From positions 1-25,131 of IMG/VR virus record IMGVR_UViG_3300042914_001359: a DNA stretch of 25,131 bases; one strand, written 5' to 3'. This document shows, one piece after another, positions 14,328 through 21,825 of the stretch. The position numbers and the translations under genes are program-made. A model generated the notes under the pieces. The model saw nothing but the letters and a program-made list of their open reading frames with translations, was not told the DNA's origin and did not search any database. How positions within the stretch are numbered: position 1 is the first letter of the stretch; each line of letters opens with the position of its first letter. This stretch comes from a virus.

Positions 14328-14896
14328 GCGAACGCCCTGTAATCGGCCAGAAGCATCGACACGGCCATGGGGTACGCGTTGACTATGTTGCCCACGTTCA
14401 CCGCCTCGCGGTTCTCGTACCAGTGACCGACGAGCAGGCGCATCGCCTGCATCACGGGCTGGGGCACGAGCTCGGGGCCGCCGTACCCGGCGACGAACTC
14501 GACCTGCACGGCGCCGAGCTTCTTGGCCGGGGTCGGCCAGGCGAAGCCGTTGCGCGGTGCGATGCGCGGGACGTTGCCTGTCAGGTCGGCCTCCCACTGG
14601 GCACTCGACCAGGTCACGAGCGACCCGGCGGTGTCGTGGTAGCGGACGGCCGTCACGGACTGGACGGGGTGGACCGGCAGGGAAAGCGGCTTGCCGGCGG
14701 GGAAGTCGTCGACGGTGCCGAGCAGCGTCCGGGTGCACAAGGCGACGCCGGTCTCGGACTCGATGTGCTGGCGCGCGGCCAGGATGAACCCGGCGAGCGC
14801 ACCGTCATCGTCGAAAGTGTCGATGCGCAGGTGCGCGCGGGCCTCGGCGAGCGACAGCGGCTCAGCCGTTGGGGGTGTCAGGATGGTGATCTTCAC
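14324..14896 (-). CDS. Head-tail connector protein (phiE125 gp8 / HK97 gp6-like)
   Basis: A 190-residue protein with the family layout: an N-terminal PLSLAEARAHLRIDTFDDD helix, then FILAARQHIESETGVAL, a central beta region with LPVHPVQSVTAVRYHD and a C-terminal VMQAMRLLVGHWYENREAVN helix. It forms the ring bound directly below the portal. ATG at 14894-14896 overlaps the upstream stop by four bases (ATGA). The resemblance to phiE125 gp8 gives weak support for a Burkholderiales-type phage. Confidence 0.9.
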   Translation of the reverse strand: MKITILTPPTAEPLSLAEARAHLRIDTFDDDGALAGFILAARQHIESETGVALCTRTLLGTVDDFPAGKPLSLPVHPVQSVTAVRYHDTAGSLVTWSSAQWEADLTGNVPRIAPRNGFAWPTPAKKLGAVQVEFVAGYGGPELVPQPVMQAMRLLVGHWYENREAVNVGNIVNAYPMAVSMLLADYRAFA

Positions 14897-15132
14897 CGGC
14901 GGGCACGACGCCGCGCAGGGGCGGGCGCCGCCTCCTCGGCCGGAGCGGCAGCGGGAGCCTCCTCGGGCTCAGCCACAGGCTCAGGGGCGGGCGCAGGCGC
15001 GTCGGCGTACTCCGCGACCATGGCCTCCTCGACCAGGTGACGGGCAAGGCGCTCGTCGCAGCGCAGCAGGTCGCCGGCCGAGAACGCGCCGAAGGCGCTG
15101 TTGCTGCCGGTCGTCTTGAACTTCACGAGCAT
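14893..15132 (-). CDS. Small head-region protein with Pro/Ala/Glu tail
   Basis: A 79-residue protein. The first ~40 residues (MLVKFKTTGSNSAFGAFSAG ... RHLVEEAMVAEY) resemble small proteins found after major capsid genes in many phages, a mini domain with a GD/E turn and LV-xx-A helix. The rest is an acidic Pro/Ala/Glu linker (about 44-71) ending in a basic RRRARR patch. SD GGAGAG is seen 5-10 bases ahead of the ATG. A hairpin separates it from the capsid gene, so less of it should be made. Function unknown; decoration or packaging accessory are guesses. Confidence 0.65.
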   Translation of the reverse strand: MLVKFKTTGSNSAFGAFSAGDLLRCDERLARHLVEEAMVAEYADAPAPAPEPVAEPEEAPAAAPAEEAAPAPARRRARR

Positions 15133-15157
15133 CGTGTCTCTCCGTAAAACGATGGAA

Positions 15158-15185
15158 GGGGGCGGGGGCCGAAGCCCCCGCCCCC
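15158..15185 (-). terminator. Strong GC hairpin with UUCG loop after the capsid gene (attenuator or mRNA cap)
   Basis: On the minus strand the 12-base arm GGGGGCGGGGGC (15185-15174), loop TTCG, and its perfect complement (15169-15158). It begins 34 bases after the capsid stop. There is no immediate T run; four T occur nine bases further on. So it may be a weak terminator or a 3' mRNA stabiliser rather than a full stop. Confidence 0.7.
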
Positions 15186-15219
15186 ATTCCGCCCGGCAGA
15201 TCAGGCCGGGACCGACCGA

Positions 15220-16377
15220 TTAGGCCGGGGTGAGGTCGCCGGCGCGGATCGCGGCCGGGATCTCGGTGGCGAGCGCGAGACGGCGCTCGGCACGGATCGT
15301 CACGAGGTTCTTCGTGAAGTTGTCCGAGTCCGAGTCGCTCAGCTCGACGACCACTCCCTCGCGGTTGTAGATCATCGAGGCCTGCGCGAACGCGCCGACC
15401 GCCACGTTGTCGAGCGTCATGCCGACGCTGGCGACGACGGGCAGGCCGAACAGGGTCGGCCGACCGGCGACGTCCACGGCCACGCGCGCCGTGTTGCCGC
15501 TGCCCGCGACCATGAGGTCGCACTCGATCTGAGCCCAGTCCACCGGGTTCAGCACGATGCCGTCCGGCGCGTAGCCGGCGTTCTGCAGGTCGCCGATGAT
15601 CTTGCGGATCAGGACGAGCTTCTTCAGCACCGTGCCGAGGTTCGCGTCGGCGTAGCCGTGCGCGGTGAAGTTCCCGGCGTTGAGGAACCCGCTGATGTTC
15701 GGCGCGGTGCCGTTGCCCGAGACGAGCTGCGTCTCGACGCGACGGTTGACGCCGTAGGTCATGCGGGCGTTGACGTAGGCCGCGAGCGCGGAGTTGTCGG
15801 CCGCGAGCTGGCGGCTGATCTTGATCCAGTGAGCGACGGTGCTCACCGGCATGTTGACCAGCGACCAGGTCAGGTCGGTCTCCGGCTTCGCCACGCCCTC
15901 GGCGCGCTCCGCGGCGTTGTTCACGAACGAGGCCTCGCGCGTGAACTCGATCGCGTTGCTCGAGGTGGCGGTCGACGGCAGGAGCGACTCGAGGGTCAGG
16001 ACCGGCGCGGCGCCCGGGACGATGCCCGGCCGACGATCCGGCGCGACGTTGGCGTCGCTACCCGTGAGGGTGTTCTTGACCTCGACGCGCGCCTTGCCGG
16101 TCTGGCCGGCGGCGAACGCCTGGTACTTCTCACTCTTGACGAGCTGAGCACCCCAGGACTGGTCCGGCGCGGTCGTCTCGCCGCGACCCGAGCCCTTCTG
16201 CTCGAGCACGACCAAGCGGTCGGCCATCTCGCGCTGCTGGACGCCGAGGGCGTCGATCGCAGCCTTGGTCTCGGTCGACACGCGACCGGCCTCCTTGACC
16301 TCGCGGTCCGCCTTCTCGGCGAACGTGGCGAGGTTGCGCTCGATGGTCTCGAGCGACTTGATGACGGCTTCCGTCAT
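15220..16377 (-). CDS. Major capsid protein, HK97 gp5 family
   Basis: 385 residues, the same length I recall for HK97 gp5. Residues 1-62 are a helical delta (scaffold) domain (TIERNLATFAEKADREVKEA), to be removed by the protease near residue 100. The mature part has the HK97 fold markers: SSNAIEFTREASFVNNAAE, KPETDLTWSLV (E-loop), TVAHWIKISRQLA, YGVNRRVETQLVSGNGT, GIVLNPVDW and NFTKNLVTIRAERRLAL. Aligned from memory, K164, N357 and E364 match HK97 K169, N356 and E363, the cross-link pair and its catalyst. A strong SD, AGGAG, lies 7 bases ahead of ATG. It is followed by a hairpin that limits downstream transcription. Confidence 0.95.
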   Translation of the reverse strand: MTEAVIKSLETIERNLATFAEKADREVKEAGRVSTETKAAIDALGVQQREMADRLVVLEQKGSGRGETTAPDQSWGAQLVKSEKYQAFAAGQTGKARVEVKNTLTGSDANVAPDRRPGIVPGAAPVLTLESLLPSTATSSNAIEFTREASFVNNAAERAEGVAKPETDLTWSLVNMPVSTVAHWIKISRQLAADNSALAAYVNARMTYGVNRRVETQLVSGNGTAPNISGFLNAGNFTAHGYADANLGTVLKKLVLIRKIIGDLQNAGYAPDGIVLNPVDWAQIECDLMVAGSGNTARVAVDVAGRPTLFGLPVVASVGMTLDNVAVGAFAQASMIYNREGVVVELSDSDSDNFTKNLVTIRAERRLALATEIPAAIRAGDLTPA

Positions 16378-16420
16378 GGCTTATCTCCTTCGATGGTTGG
16401 ATGGGTCAACAATGCGCGGA

Positions 16421-17107
16421 TCAAGCGATGGTCCGTGCGAGGCGCTGCAGGCGCTCCGCCACTTCCCGCTCGAACTTCGCCGCGTCGTCTGCCCCGGGGT
16501 CCCCCGCGGAGAAGATCGTCTTGGCACGGGCGACGAGCGCAGTCGCCGCCCCCTTGCTGAGGCCGCCTGCATCCCGCAGGAAGCGCTCGAATTCACGGAT
16601 GGTCTCGACTTCGGCGATGGCCGCGTCGAGCTCGGCCGCCTTGACCGAGCTCAGGTCGACGCGCGCGGCGGCATCGGCCGGGAACACGACCGGCGAGACC
16701 TCGACGAGGTTCGACCACTTGCGGATCACGCGTCCGCCCTCGGTCTCCTCGTAGTCGCCCTTCTTGAGGTAGCCGCCGATCGACAGGCCGTCGATGGTGC
16801 CGTGCATCATCCCGGCGCGGACGTCGGACGCGAGCCCGAGGCCCGGCGTCAGCTCGCCCTGGACGAAGAGGCCATGGTCGTCCTCCTTCGCGGAGGTCCA
16901 CTTGCCGATCGGCATGGTCCAGTCGTGGTTGTAGAACATCTTCGGCTTGCCGTTGTTCCGAAGCGTCGACTCGAAGGCGCCCTTGATGATGGTGTCACCG
17001 TAGGAGTCGACGCCGCCGAACACCGAGGCGTAGCCCTCGAAGGTGCCGGAGTCGCCGTCCATCTTGAGCTGGACGTCGGTCAGGGTCAGGGTCTTGCGGA
17101 CGAGCAT
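16421..17107 (-). CDS. Prohead (maturation) protease, HK97 gp4 / U35 family
   Basis: A 228-residue serine protease. The motif FEGYASVFGGVDSYGDTIIKGAF at residues 23-45 is the family signature. The likely catalytic residues are His61 (MFYNHD) and Ser109 (IDGLSIGGY), with the conserved EVSPVVFPAD block at 136-145. It cleaves the capsid delta domain and itself inside the prohead. The C-terminal ~70 residues (DLSSVKAAELDAAIAEVETI ... EVAERLQRLA) are a helical extension, probably for scaffold or capsid interaction and self-cleavage. It starts 10 bases after the portal stop with GAGGAC ahead of ATG. Confidence 0.93.
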   Translation of the reverse strand: MLVRKTLTLTDVQLKMDGDSGTFEGYASVFGGVDSYGDTIIKGAFESTLRNNGKPKMFYNHDWTMPIGKWTSAKEDDHGLFVQGELTPGLGLASDVRAGMMHGTIDGLSIGGYLKKGDYEETEGGRVIRKWSNLVEVSPVVFPADAAARVDLSSVKAAELDAAIAEVETIREFERFLRDAGGLSKGAATALVARAKTIFSAGDPGADDAAKFEREVAERLQRLARTIA

Positions 17108-17117
17108 GGTCGTGTCC

Positions 17118-18368
17118 TCACTGGGCGGCCGGCGCGGAACCGTCCGCGTCGGAATTGGTGGCTGCGGCGCTCAGCGCGCCGAGCTGCGAGACGGGCGCGA
17201 GGTTGACCTGCGCCGTGAATACTTCGCCGCCCGCGTAGGGCTCGGCGTTCTCGAGCTGGCGGCACTCGTTCCGGCTGTAGATGCCGTTCTGCACCGCGGT
17301 CGAGTAGATCTCCATCCGGTCCTTCAGCGACGAGCGCAGCAGCGCGTCGAGCGAGAACTCGGCGGTCATCGTGGCGCGCTGGGCGGGCGTCATCACCCGC
17401 TTGCGCACGGCCTGCTCGATTGAGACGAGCATCGGCCGGACAGTGAACTTGTGGAACCCGTCGACGATCTGCTCGATGCCTGAGCCCCAGGTCGTCACGT
17501 TCGAGTGATGGACCAGGACGGGCGGCACGTCGAACCAGCGACAGATTTCCTCCACTTCGAAGCGCCGCGACTCCAGCAGCTGCTGGTCCTCGGGCGACAG
17601 CGACAGCTGCTGGTATTTCATGTTCGCCTCGAGCACGAACAGGCGCGAAGCGTTGCCGGACTGCATCTCGGCGAAGCGCTCCTGGATCTTCTTGCGCTGC
17701 TCGTCCTTCAGGAGCTGGTCGACCATCAGGACGCCCGTCGGCTTGCCCGCGGCCGAGAACAGCCGGTGCGACTGCGTCTGGGCGCTCTTGGCCTCGGAGG
17801 TCGTCGCGCGCATGTAGTCGAGGCGCGGCAGGCCGACCGTGCCGTTGCCGAGGTCCTTGAGGTGCAGGACGTTCTCTTCGGCGAGGAACACTAGGTCGTT
17901 CTCGATGCGGTACTGGTAGACGACCGAGCCGTCGTCGAGCACGGCCAGCTCGACCTGGTCGGCCGACATCGGCCAGAGCGAGATCGCCTCGCCCGTGCGC
18001 GGGTCGCGGTCGATGCGCGCGTAGGCGTTGCCCCGCAGGTCGTGGTTGAGCAGCATCGCGACCCAGAACTCGTACGGCGTCATGCGCTGGTTCGGCGACT
18101 CGTGCAGCAGCGTCCACAGCCGCGACTGGCGCGCCAGCGTCCGCCGGCCGTCCCGGCTCTCGTAGGCGAAGAACGGCAGGCTCGCGATGGTCGTCGCGCG
18201 GCGCGAGATGCAGGCCCAGACCGTCGAGATCTGCAGCGCGACGTCAGGCCCGACGAGCGCGGCATCCGGCACCAGCGCGGAGCTCGGCGCGCTGTCCTGC
18301 TTGCCCGTGCGGTCGGCGAGGGCGTTGCCGCCCGACAGCCAGCGGAAAAAAGTCGCGAATCGGTTCAT
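17118..18368 (-). CDS. Portal protein, HK97 family
   Basis: A 416-residue protein of the HK97 portal family. Landmarks: ALQISTVWACISRRATTIASLP near residue 50, NPNQ-like PNQRMTPYEFWVAMLLNHDLRGNAYARI, KPTGVLMVDQLLKDEQRKKI, and CRWFDVPPVLVHHS-NVTTWGSGIEQI toward the end. Twelve copies form the channel for DNA entry and exit at one vertex and bind the terminase. I take ATG at 18366-18368 over the TTG at 18380, because GGGTGA lies just ahead and the gene starts right where the family N-terminus does. It begins within the last codons of the terminase frame (overlap none to few bases). The C-terminal ~25 residues are low-complexity. Confidence 0.94.
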   Translation of the reverse strand: MNRFATFFRWLSGGNALADRTGKQDSAPSSALVPDAALVGPDVALQISTVWACISRRATTIASLPFFAYESRDGRRTLARQSRLWTLLHESPNQRMTPYEFWVAMLLNHDLRGNAYARIDRDPRTGEAISLWPMSADQVELAVLDDGSVVYQYRIENDLVFLAEENVLHLKDLGNGTVGLPRLDYMRATTSEAKSAQTQSHRLFSAAGKPTGVLMVDQLLKDEQRKKIQERFAEMQSGNASRLFVLEANMKYQQLSLSPEDQQLLESRRFEVEEICRWFDVPPVLVHHSNVTTWGSGIEQIVDGFHKFTVRPMLVSIEQAVRKRVMTPAQRATMTAEFSLDALLRSSLKDRMEIYSTAVQNGIYSRNECRQLENAEPYAGGEVFTAQVNLAPVSQLGALSAAATNSDADGSAPAAQ

Positions 18369-18372
18369 GCGT

Positions 18373-20112
18373 TCACCCAATCGCCGGCGAGTCGAGGAAT
18401 GCGTCCAAGTTCTGGCCCTCCGGGGCGAGCGAGGCGCGGGCCATCGCCATCAGCAGGCAGACCATGCCGTCGATCTTCTCGGCACTGCGGCGCTTGTCGG
18501 GCGCCAGGTTCATGTTCGCGTCGCGCCTCGGGACGAGGTTCGCCGCGTTCCAAGTCAGCACAGGGTCGCCGCCGTGCCGCAGTCGGCCGGCGATGTAGGC
18601 GCGCTCGAGCGCCTGAAACCCCGGGTGAAACGACTTCGGCCCCTGGATGAACTGCACCATCGGCAGCCCTGCTGCCATGAGCCGGTTCGTCAGATCCGTC
18701 GCGTTCCACGGGTCGAAGGCGACCTCGATCGGCTTGAACCGTTCGAAGTCGGCCATGACATCGCGCTCGACCACGGCGTAGTCGGTGACGTCGCCCTCGG
18801 TCTGCGTGATCAGCCCCTGCGCGACCCACGACCCATACGGGACAGAGCCGCGCTCGGTGCGCTGCGCGACCGCCGACTGCGGCACCCAGAAGCGCCCCCA
18901 GGTGTAGAACACCCCGTCGCGCTCCCAGACCATGCGCCAAGCGGTCATGTCGCGTGTCGACGCGAGGTCGAGCGCGGCCCAGCAGCGGGCGCCCTCGAGC
19001 TCGGCAAGGTTCACCTCGCCTGCGCAGCGCTTCCACCGGCGCAGATCGACCCACGCCTCGGCGGCTGCAGCGGGCCGGTTCAGCCGCTTGATGCGGAACT
19101 CGGCCAGCGTGCCCGGCTGCGCCTTGGCCTCGGCGGCGTACTCGCGCAGCTTCTTCAGCGACACCGAGACCCCGAGCAGCGGGTTCGCCTTGATCCACTT
19201 CGACTCGTCGAAATCGTCGTCGCCATCGTCGAGGCCGTAGTACACGGCCAAGTAGTGGTCCGCCTCGACCAGTCCCTCGAGGAGCTGGAAGGCGAACTTG
19301 CGCTGCTCACCCCACGGCCCCGGGTTCTCGTAGCCCTCGGTCGTCGTGTAAAGGAACAGCGGGGACTTGCGCGCGCCGGCGGCCGACCGCAGGACGTCGA
19401 ACAGGTCGCGCGACTTGTGCGCGTGCAGCTCGTCGAAGCACAGCGCCGACGGGTTAAGGCCGTCCTGCGTCGAGGCCTTCGCGTTGATCGGGCGGAACGT
19501 GCCGCCGACCTCGTAACGCGCGATCGCGTTCGCGAAGGGCTCGAGCGTGAAGGCCTCGCGAAGGTCCGACACCTTCTCGACCATCCGCTTCGCGACGCTC
19601 CAGACAATGCGCGCCTGGGCGCCGGTGGTCGCCGCCGAGATCACCTGCGGACCTACTTCAGGCTCGGCGCAAAAGATGTAGAGCAGGATGCCGGCCGCGA
19701 GCGCCGACTTCGCGTTCTTGCGGGCGACCGCGAACAGCGCCGTCGTGAACCGCCGCGACCCGTCGTCGTTGCGGAACCCGAACAGGTTCACGATGAAAAA
19801 CACCTGCGCGGGCTCAAGCGTGATCGTCGGCGTCTCCCACACGCCCTCGACGTGCGGCAGCTGCTCGATGAACTCGCACGCCGCGTTCGCCTGGGCGGGC
19901 GACCAGAAGAACCGCGGGCGCTTGCCCTGCGCGTGCTTCAGATCGCCGAGGAACCTCTTCGCCGCCAGCCGGACCCACTTGCCGACCTTGCGCCCCTTCG
20001 TGTCGGCCGCTGCCTCTTCGGCGTAGGCGATCGCGACGGCGACATAGTCACCCGGGGCCGGTGCCCGGCGCCCGGAACTTCGTGAAGCGGTTGCCCGCCT
20101 TTTCGTCTGCAA
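18373..20112 (-). CDS. terL: Terminase large subunit (TerL, HK97-type)
   Basis: A 579-residue packaging motor. ATPase: deviant Walker A at 128-136 (AVARKNAKS), Walker B at 222-230 (SALCFDELH), coupling motif TTT at 256-258. The RNase H-fold nuclease has Asp382 (ALDLAS), Asp467 (FDPWN) and Asp548 (KIDGM). Together they translocate and cut phage DNA. The start is TTG at 20110-20112, preceded by AAGGTG; no ATG or GTG lies in the first 100 codons, and the family N-terminus (DYVAVAIAYAEEA) needs this region. It therefore overlaps TerS by 65 bases. It is followed by the portal gene. Confidence 0.93.
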   Translation of the reverse strand: MQTKRRATASRSSGRRAPAPGDYVAVAIAYAEEAAADTKGRKVGKWVRLAAKRFLGDLKHAQGKRPRFFWSPAQANAACEFIEQLPHVEGVWETPTITLEPAQVFFIVNLFGFRNDDGSRRFTTALFAVARKNAKSALAAGILLYIFCAEPEVGPQVISAATTGAQARIVWSVAKRMVEKVSDLREAFTLEPFANAIARYEVGGTFRPINAKASTQDGLNPSALCFDELHAHKSRDLFDVLRSAAGARKSPLFLYTTTEGYENPGPWGEQRKFAFQLLEGLVEADHYLAVYYGLDDGDDDFDESKWIKANPLLGVSVSLKKLREYAAEAKAQPGTLAEFRIKRLNRPAAAAEAWVDLRRWKRCAGEVNLAELEGARCWAALDLASTRDMTAWRMVWERDGVFYTWGRFWVPQSAVAQRTERGSVPYGSWVAQGLITQTEGDVTDYAVVERDVMADFERFKPIEVAFDPWNATDLTNRLMAAGLPMVQFIQGPKSFHPGFQALERAYIAGRLRHGGDPVLTWNAANLVPRRDANMNLAPDKRRSAEKIDGMVCLLMAMARASLAPEGQNLDAFLDSPAIG

Positions 20113-20473
20113 TCGGTTTCACCTTCGAGCGCCAGGCGGGGCTGAGCCCGAACGCCTGGGCGAGCGTGTTGAACTGGGCGAGCAGGTGGCCGGTCGGCGT
20201 CTCGCCGGCCGTCCAGAGCTGCACGATTTTCCCGTGCAGCGCGCACAGGTGGCCGAGCGCGCCGAGGTCAGCCTCGGCGAGCAGCTTGTTCGCCACGAGC
20301 ATCGGGGCGAGGCGGTCCCACTCGCGGACCGCGTGCGCATTCGGCATCCAGTCCGGCGCAGGCGGCGCATCGGCCACGAGCGGCAGCGCCGCGCCCGGCT
20401 CCACATGGCGATCAGGACGGGCGGTGCCCGAGATCACCTTGAGGTTCGACGGTCGGCGTGTAGGCCCTGGCAT
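20048..20473 (-). CDS. terS: Terminase small subunit (TerS, P27 family)
   Basis: A 141-residue protein with the P27-family pattern: N-terminal MPGPTRRPSNLKVISGTARPDR, then APDWMPNAHAVREWDRLAPMLVANKLLAEADLGALGHLCAL and a helical C-terminal with GNRFTKFRAPG. TerS recognises phage DNA (cos or pac) and delivers it to TerL. ATG at 20471-20473 has only a weak SD (GGGA, 11 bases away). It begins after a 93-base non-coding gap, and ends 65 bases inside the TerL frame. Confidence 0.9.
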   Translation of the reverse strand: MPGPTRRPSNLKVISGTARPDRHVEPGAALPLVADAPPAPDWMPNAHAVREWDRLAPMLVANKLLAEADLGALGHLCALHGKIVQLWTAGETPTGHLLAQFNTLAQAFGLSPAWRSKVKPIADEKAGNRFTKFRAPGTGPG

Positions 20474-20566
20474 AAAACTGGTTTTCCCATCCTGACGGTG
20501 CGAAAAAATGACCCACCGTTCGGTCTAGAACGCGTTGGGGGCGACTTTCGCGTCCCCCCTTCCCCC
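20474..20566. other. Non-coding gap between HNH and terS; candidate cos region
   Basis: 93 bases with no gene. It holds the palindrome AACGCGTT at 20529-20536, a GC hairpin region (20537-20558, GGGGG and CCCCC arms) next to the HNH stop, and a six-base A/T run near 20504-20509. In HK97 the cos site lies exactly between the HNH gene at one genome end and TerS at the other. The cut position cannot be fixed from sequence. Confidence 0.3.
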
Positions 20567-20932
20567 TCACCCCTTCCGCGCGCGGGCGAACCCCTGGTCG
20601 CGCGCCGTGCGCGATGAGTGGCACGGCCGGCACAGCGCCCGGAGGTTCCCGGGGTCGTTGTTCCGGCTGTTGCCGTCGATGTGGTCGACCTCGGTCGCTG
20701 CCGTGGTGCGCCCTGCTTCGGAGCAGAAGCGACACAAGGGCTCGCGAACCAGAGCGCCCGGCCTGACCCGTGTCTGCCAGGCGTAGCCATAGCCGCGCTG
20801 CGTGCTCGACCCGCGCCGCAGGTCCACCTGCTTGCGCGCATCGTTCTGGTGCTCCGCGCAGTAGCCGACCTTGCCAGTGACCAGCGCCCGGCACCCGGGT
20901 GCGCCGCAGGGGCGAGGAGCTGCTGCAGGCAT
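20567..20932 (-). CDS. HNH endonuclease (packaging-associated, HK97 gp74-like)
   Basis: A 121-residue protein. The HNH core is His84 (EVDHIDGN), Asn96 (GNLRAL) and His105 (CRPCHSS), with a structural zinc set Cys67, Cys70, Cys101, Cys104. An additional N-terminal finger, Cys9, Cys14, Cys25, His28, is visible. Phage HNH proteins next to TerS stimulate cutting at cos by the terminase. The ATG overlaps the preceding stop by one base (TGATG). A basic tail follows (ARARKG). Its position beside TerS supports the packaging role over a homing endonuclease. Confidence 0.9.
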   Translation of the reverse strand: MPAAAPRPCGAPGCRALVTGKVGYCAEHQNDARKQVDLRRGSSTQRGYGYAWQTRVRPGALVREPLCRFCSEAGRTTAATEVDHIDGNSRNNDPGNLRALCRPCHSSRTARDQGFARARKG

Positions 20933-21198
20933 CAGCCGTTGAAGCAGCGCACGGCGATGGTGCGAGCGACCTTGTTGCCGTTGCTCAGGGTCGCCGTGAC
21001 GCGCACCTGGTAGGTGCGGCCGTGGTCGGCGCCGACGAGCTTGAAGGTGGTCACGTTACCCGAGATGCCGACGGCGGTCACAGTGGCGTCCACAAGCGCG
21101 TCATAAGCGACGGAGCTGATGGTCAGCGCGCCGAGTCCGTCCCATGTGATCGGGACGGCCTGCTCGTCGTTCGGGTTGAAGATCACGACCTCGGACAT
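20932..21198 (-). CDS. Small Ig-like virion protein, candidate fibre-tail adaptor
   Basis: An 88-residue, all-beta protein (ITWDGLGALTISSVAYDALV ... VTTFKLVGADHGRTYQVRVTATLSNGNKVARTIAVR). The pattern of alternating hydrophobic strands with a G-x-TY-x-V hairpin fits a small Ig-like domain, as in short phage fibre-tail adaptor proteins. It sits two bases from a repeat-rich fibre-like gene upstream and overlaps the HNH start downstream. It could be a decoration protein instead. Confidence 0.55.
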   Translation of the reverse strand: MSEVVIFNPNDEQAVPITWDGLGALTISSVAYDALVDATVTAVGISGNVTTFKLVGADHGRTYQVRVTATLSNGNKVARTIAVRCFNG

Positions 21199-21199
21199 G

Positions 21200-21823
21200 T
21201 CACACCCTCGCGGTCACGCCGCTCGATGTGCCGACGGTCGCACCGCCCGGCACCGATATGCTCACCCCTGCCCTAGCCCCGGCCCGCACGCCGCTTGCGG
21301 CTCGCACACGGGCGGACGCGGGCGTCGAAACCGTCACGATGCCGTCGGACGCTCCGACCGTGATAGCCATCAGATGCGCCATCGCGGTGGCCGAGCCGAG
21401 GCCTGAAAGGTCGGCGAGGCGCTTGCCCGTCGTCCTTGTGCGCCCGTAGTCGAGGTTGACCACGCCGCCAGCGATGAAGTACGACGCGCCGTCGGCGCTG
21501 ATGCGCCAACCACGCCGAAACTCCACCGAGCCGCCATTCAGCAAGAACGTTACGCCATCGGCGGCAAGCCTTCTTCCAAGGAGCGCAAGCGCTGCGTTGC
21601 CGCTGTAGCTGTAACTCGAGCCGTCGGCAACCAGCCGCCGCCCAATCAGCGTGTTGGCGTTGTTGCCGGTATAGGTGTAGGTGCCACCATCGGCCACCAG
21701 CCGCCGATTGAACAGCACATTGGCCGCGTTGCCGGTGTACGAGTACGTCCCGCCATCTGCGGCGATGGTGTACGGGCTGCCAGAAGAAACCAACCCAATT
21801 TGCGGAACTCTGACGCGCAGCAT
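21200..21823 (-). CDS. Repeat-containing virion/fibre-like protein (five 22-residue repeats)
   Basis: A 207-residue protein. Residues 20-129 are five perfect-length repeats of 22 residues with pattern LVADGGTYTYTGNNANTLIGRR, degenerating from first to last. The rest (130-207) is Ala/Gly/Val/Ser-rich (VSTPASARVRAASGVRAGAR). The ADG-x-Y-x-x-x-G pattern occurs in many phage proteins of unknown role. Beta-hairpin repeats suggest a solenoid shaft or decoration. It is tightly packed between LamG-like and Ig-like genes. No signal peptide. Confidence 0.7.
   Translation of the reverse strand: MLRVRVPQIGLVSSGSPYTIAADGGTYSYTGNAANVLFNRRLVADGGTYTYTGNNANTLIGRRLVADGSSYSYSGNAALALLGRRLAADGVTFLLNGGSVEFRRGWRISADGASYFIAGGVVNLDYGRTRTTGKRLADLSGLGSATAMAHLMAITVGASDGIVTVSTPASARVRAASGVRAGARAGVSISVPGGATVGTSSGVTARV
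21437..21766 (-). repeat. Five tandem 66-bp repeats encoding 22-residue units
   Basis: 330 bases encode five consecutive 22-residue units (residues 20-41, 42-63, 64-85, 86-107, 108-129). Units 1-3 are very similar (ADGGTYSYTGNAANVLFNRR type); units 4 and 5 keep ADG and the aromatic but diverge elsewhere. Equal length throughout implies a fixed structural period. Confidence 0.85.
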
Positions 21824-21825
21824 CG

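Noticed and set aside
14328-14738. Upstream extension of the head closure frame to 14738
   Set aside because: It lies wholly within the connector gene in another frame, and the GTG at 14327 with GTGA overlap gives the normal family length.
20504-20535. GACC/GGTC mini-stem followed by a T run (minus strand) as a terminator before terS
   Set aside because: The stem is four pairs with a poor loop; the T run alone is not enough, so I left it as part of the candidate cos gap.
21437-21766. Tandem DNA repeat as a CRISPR-like array
   Set aside because: The repeat is in-frame, 66 bp without spacers, and encodes a regular protein repeat.
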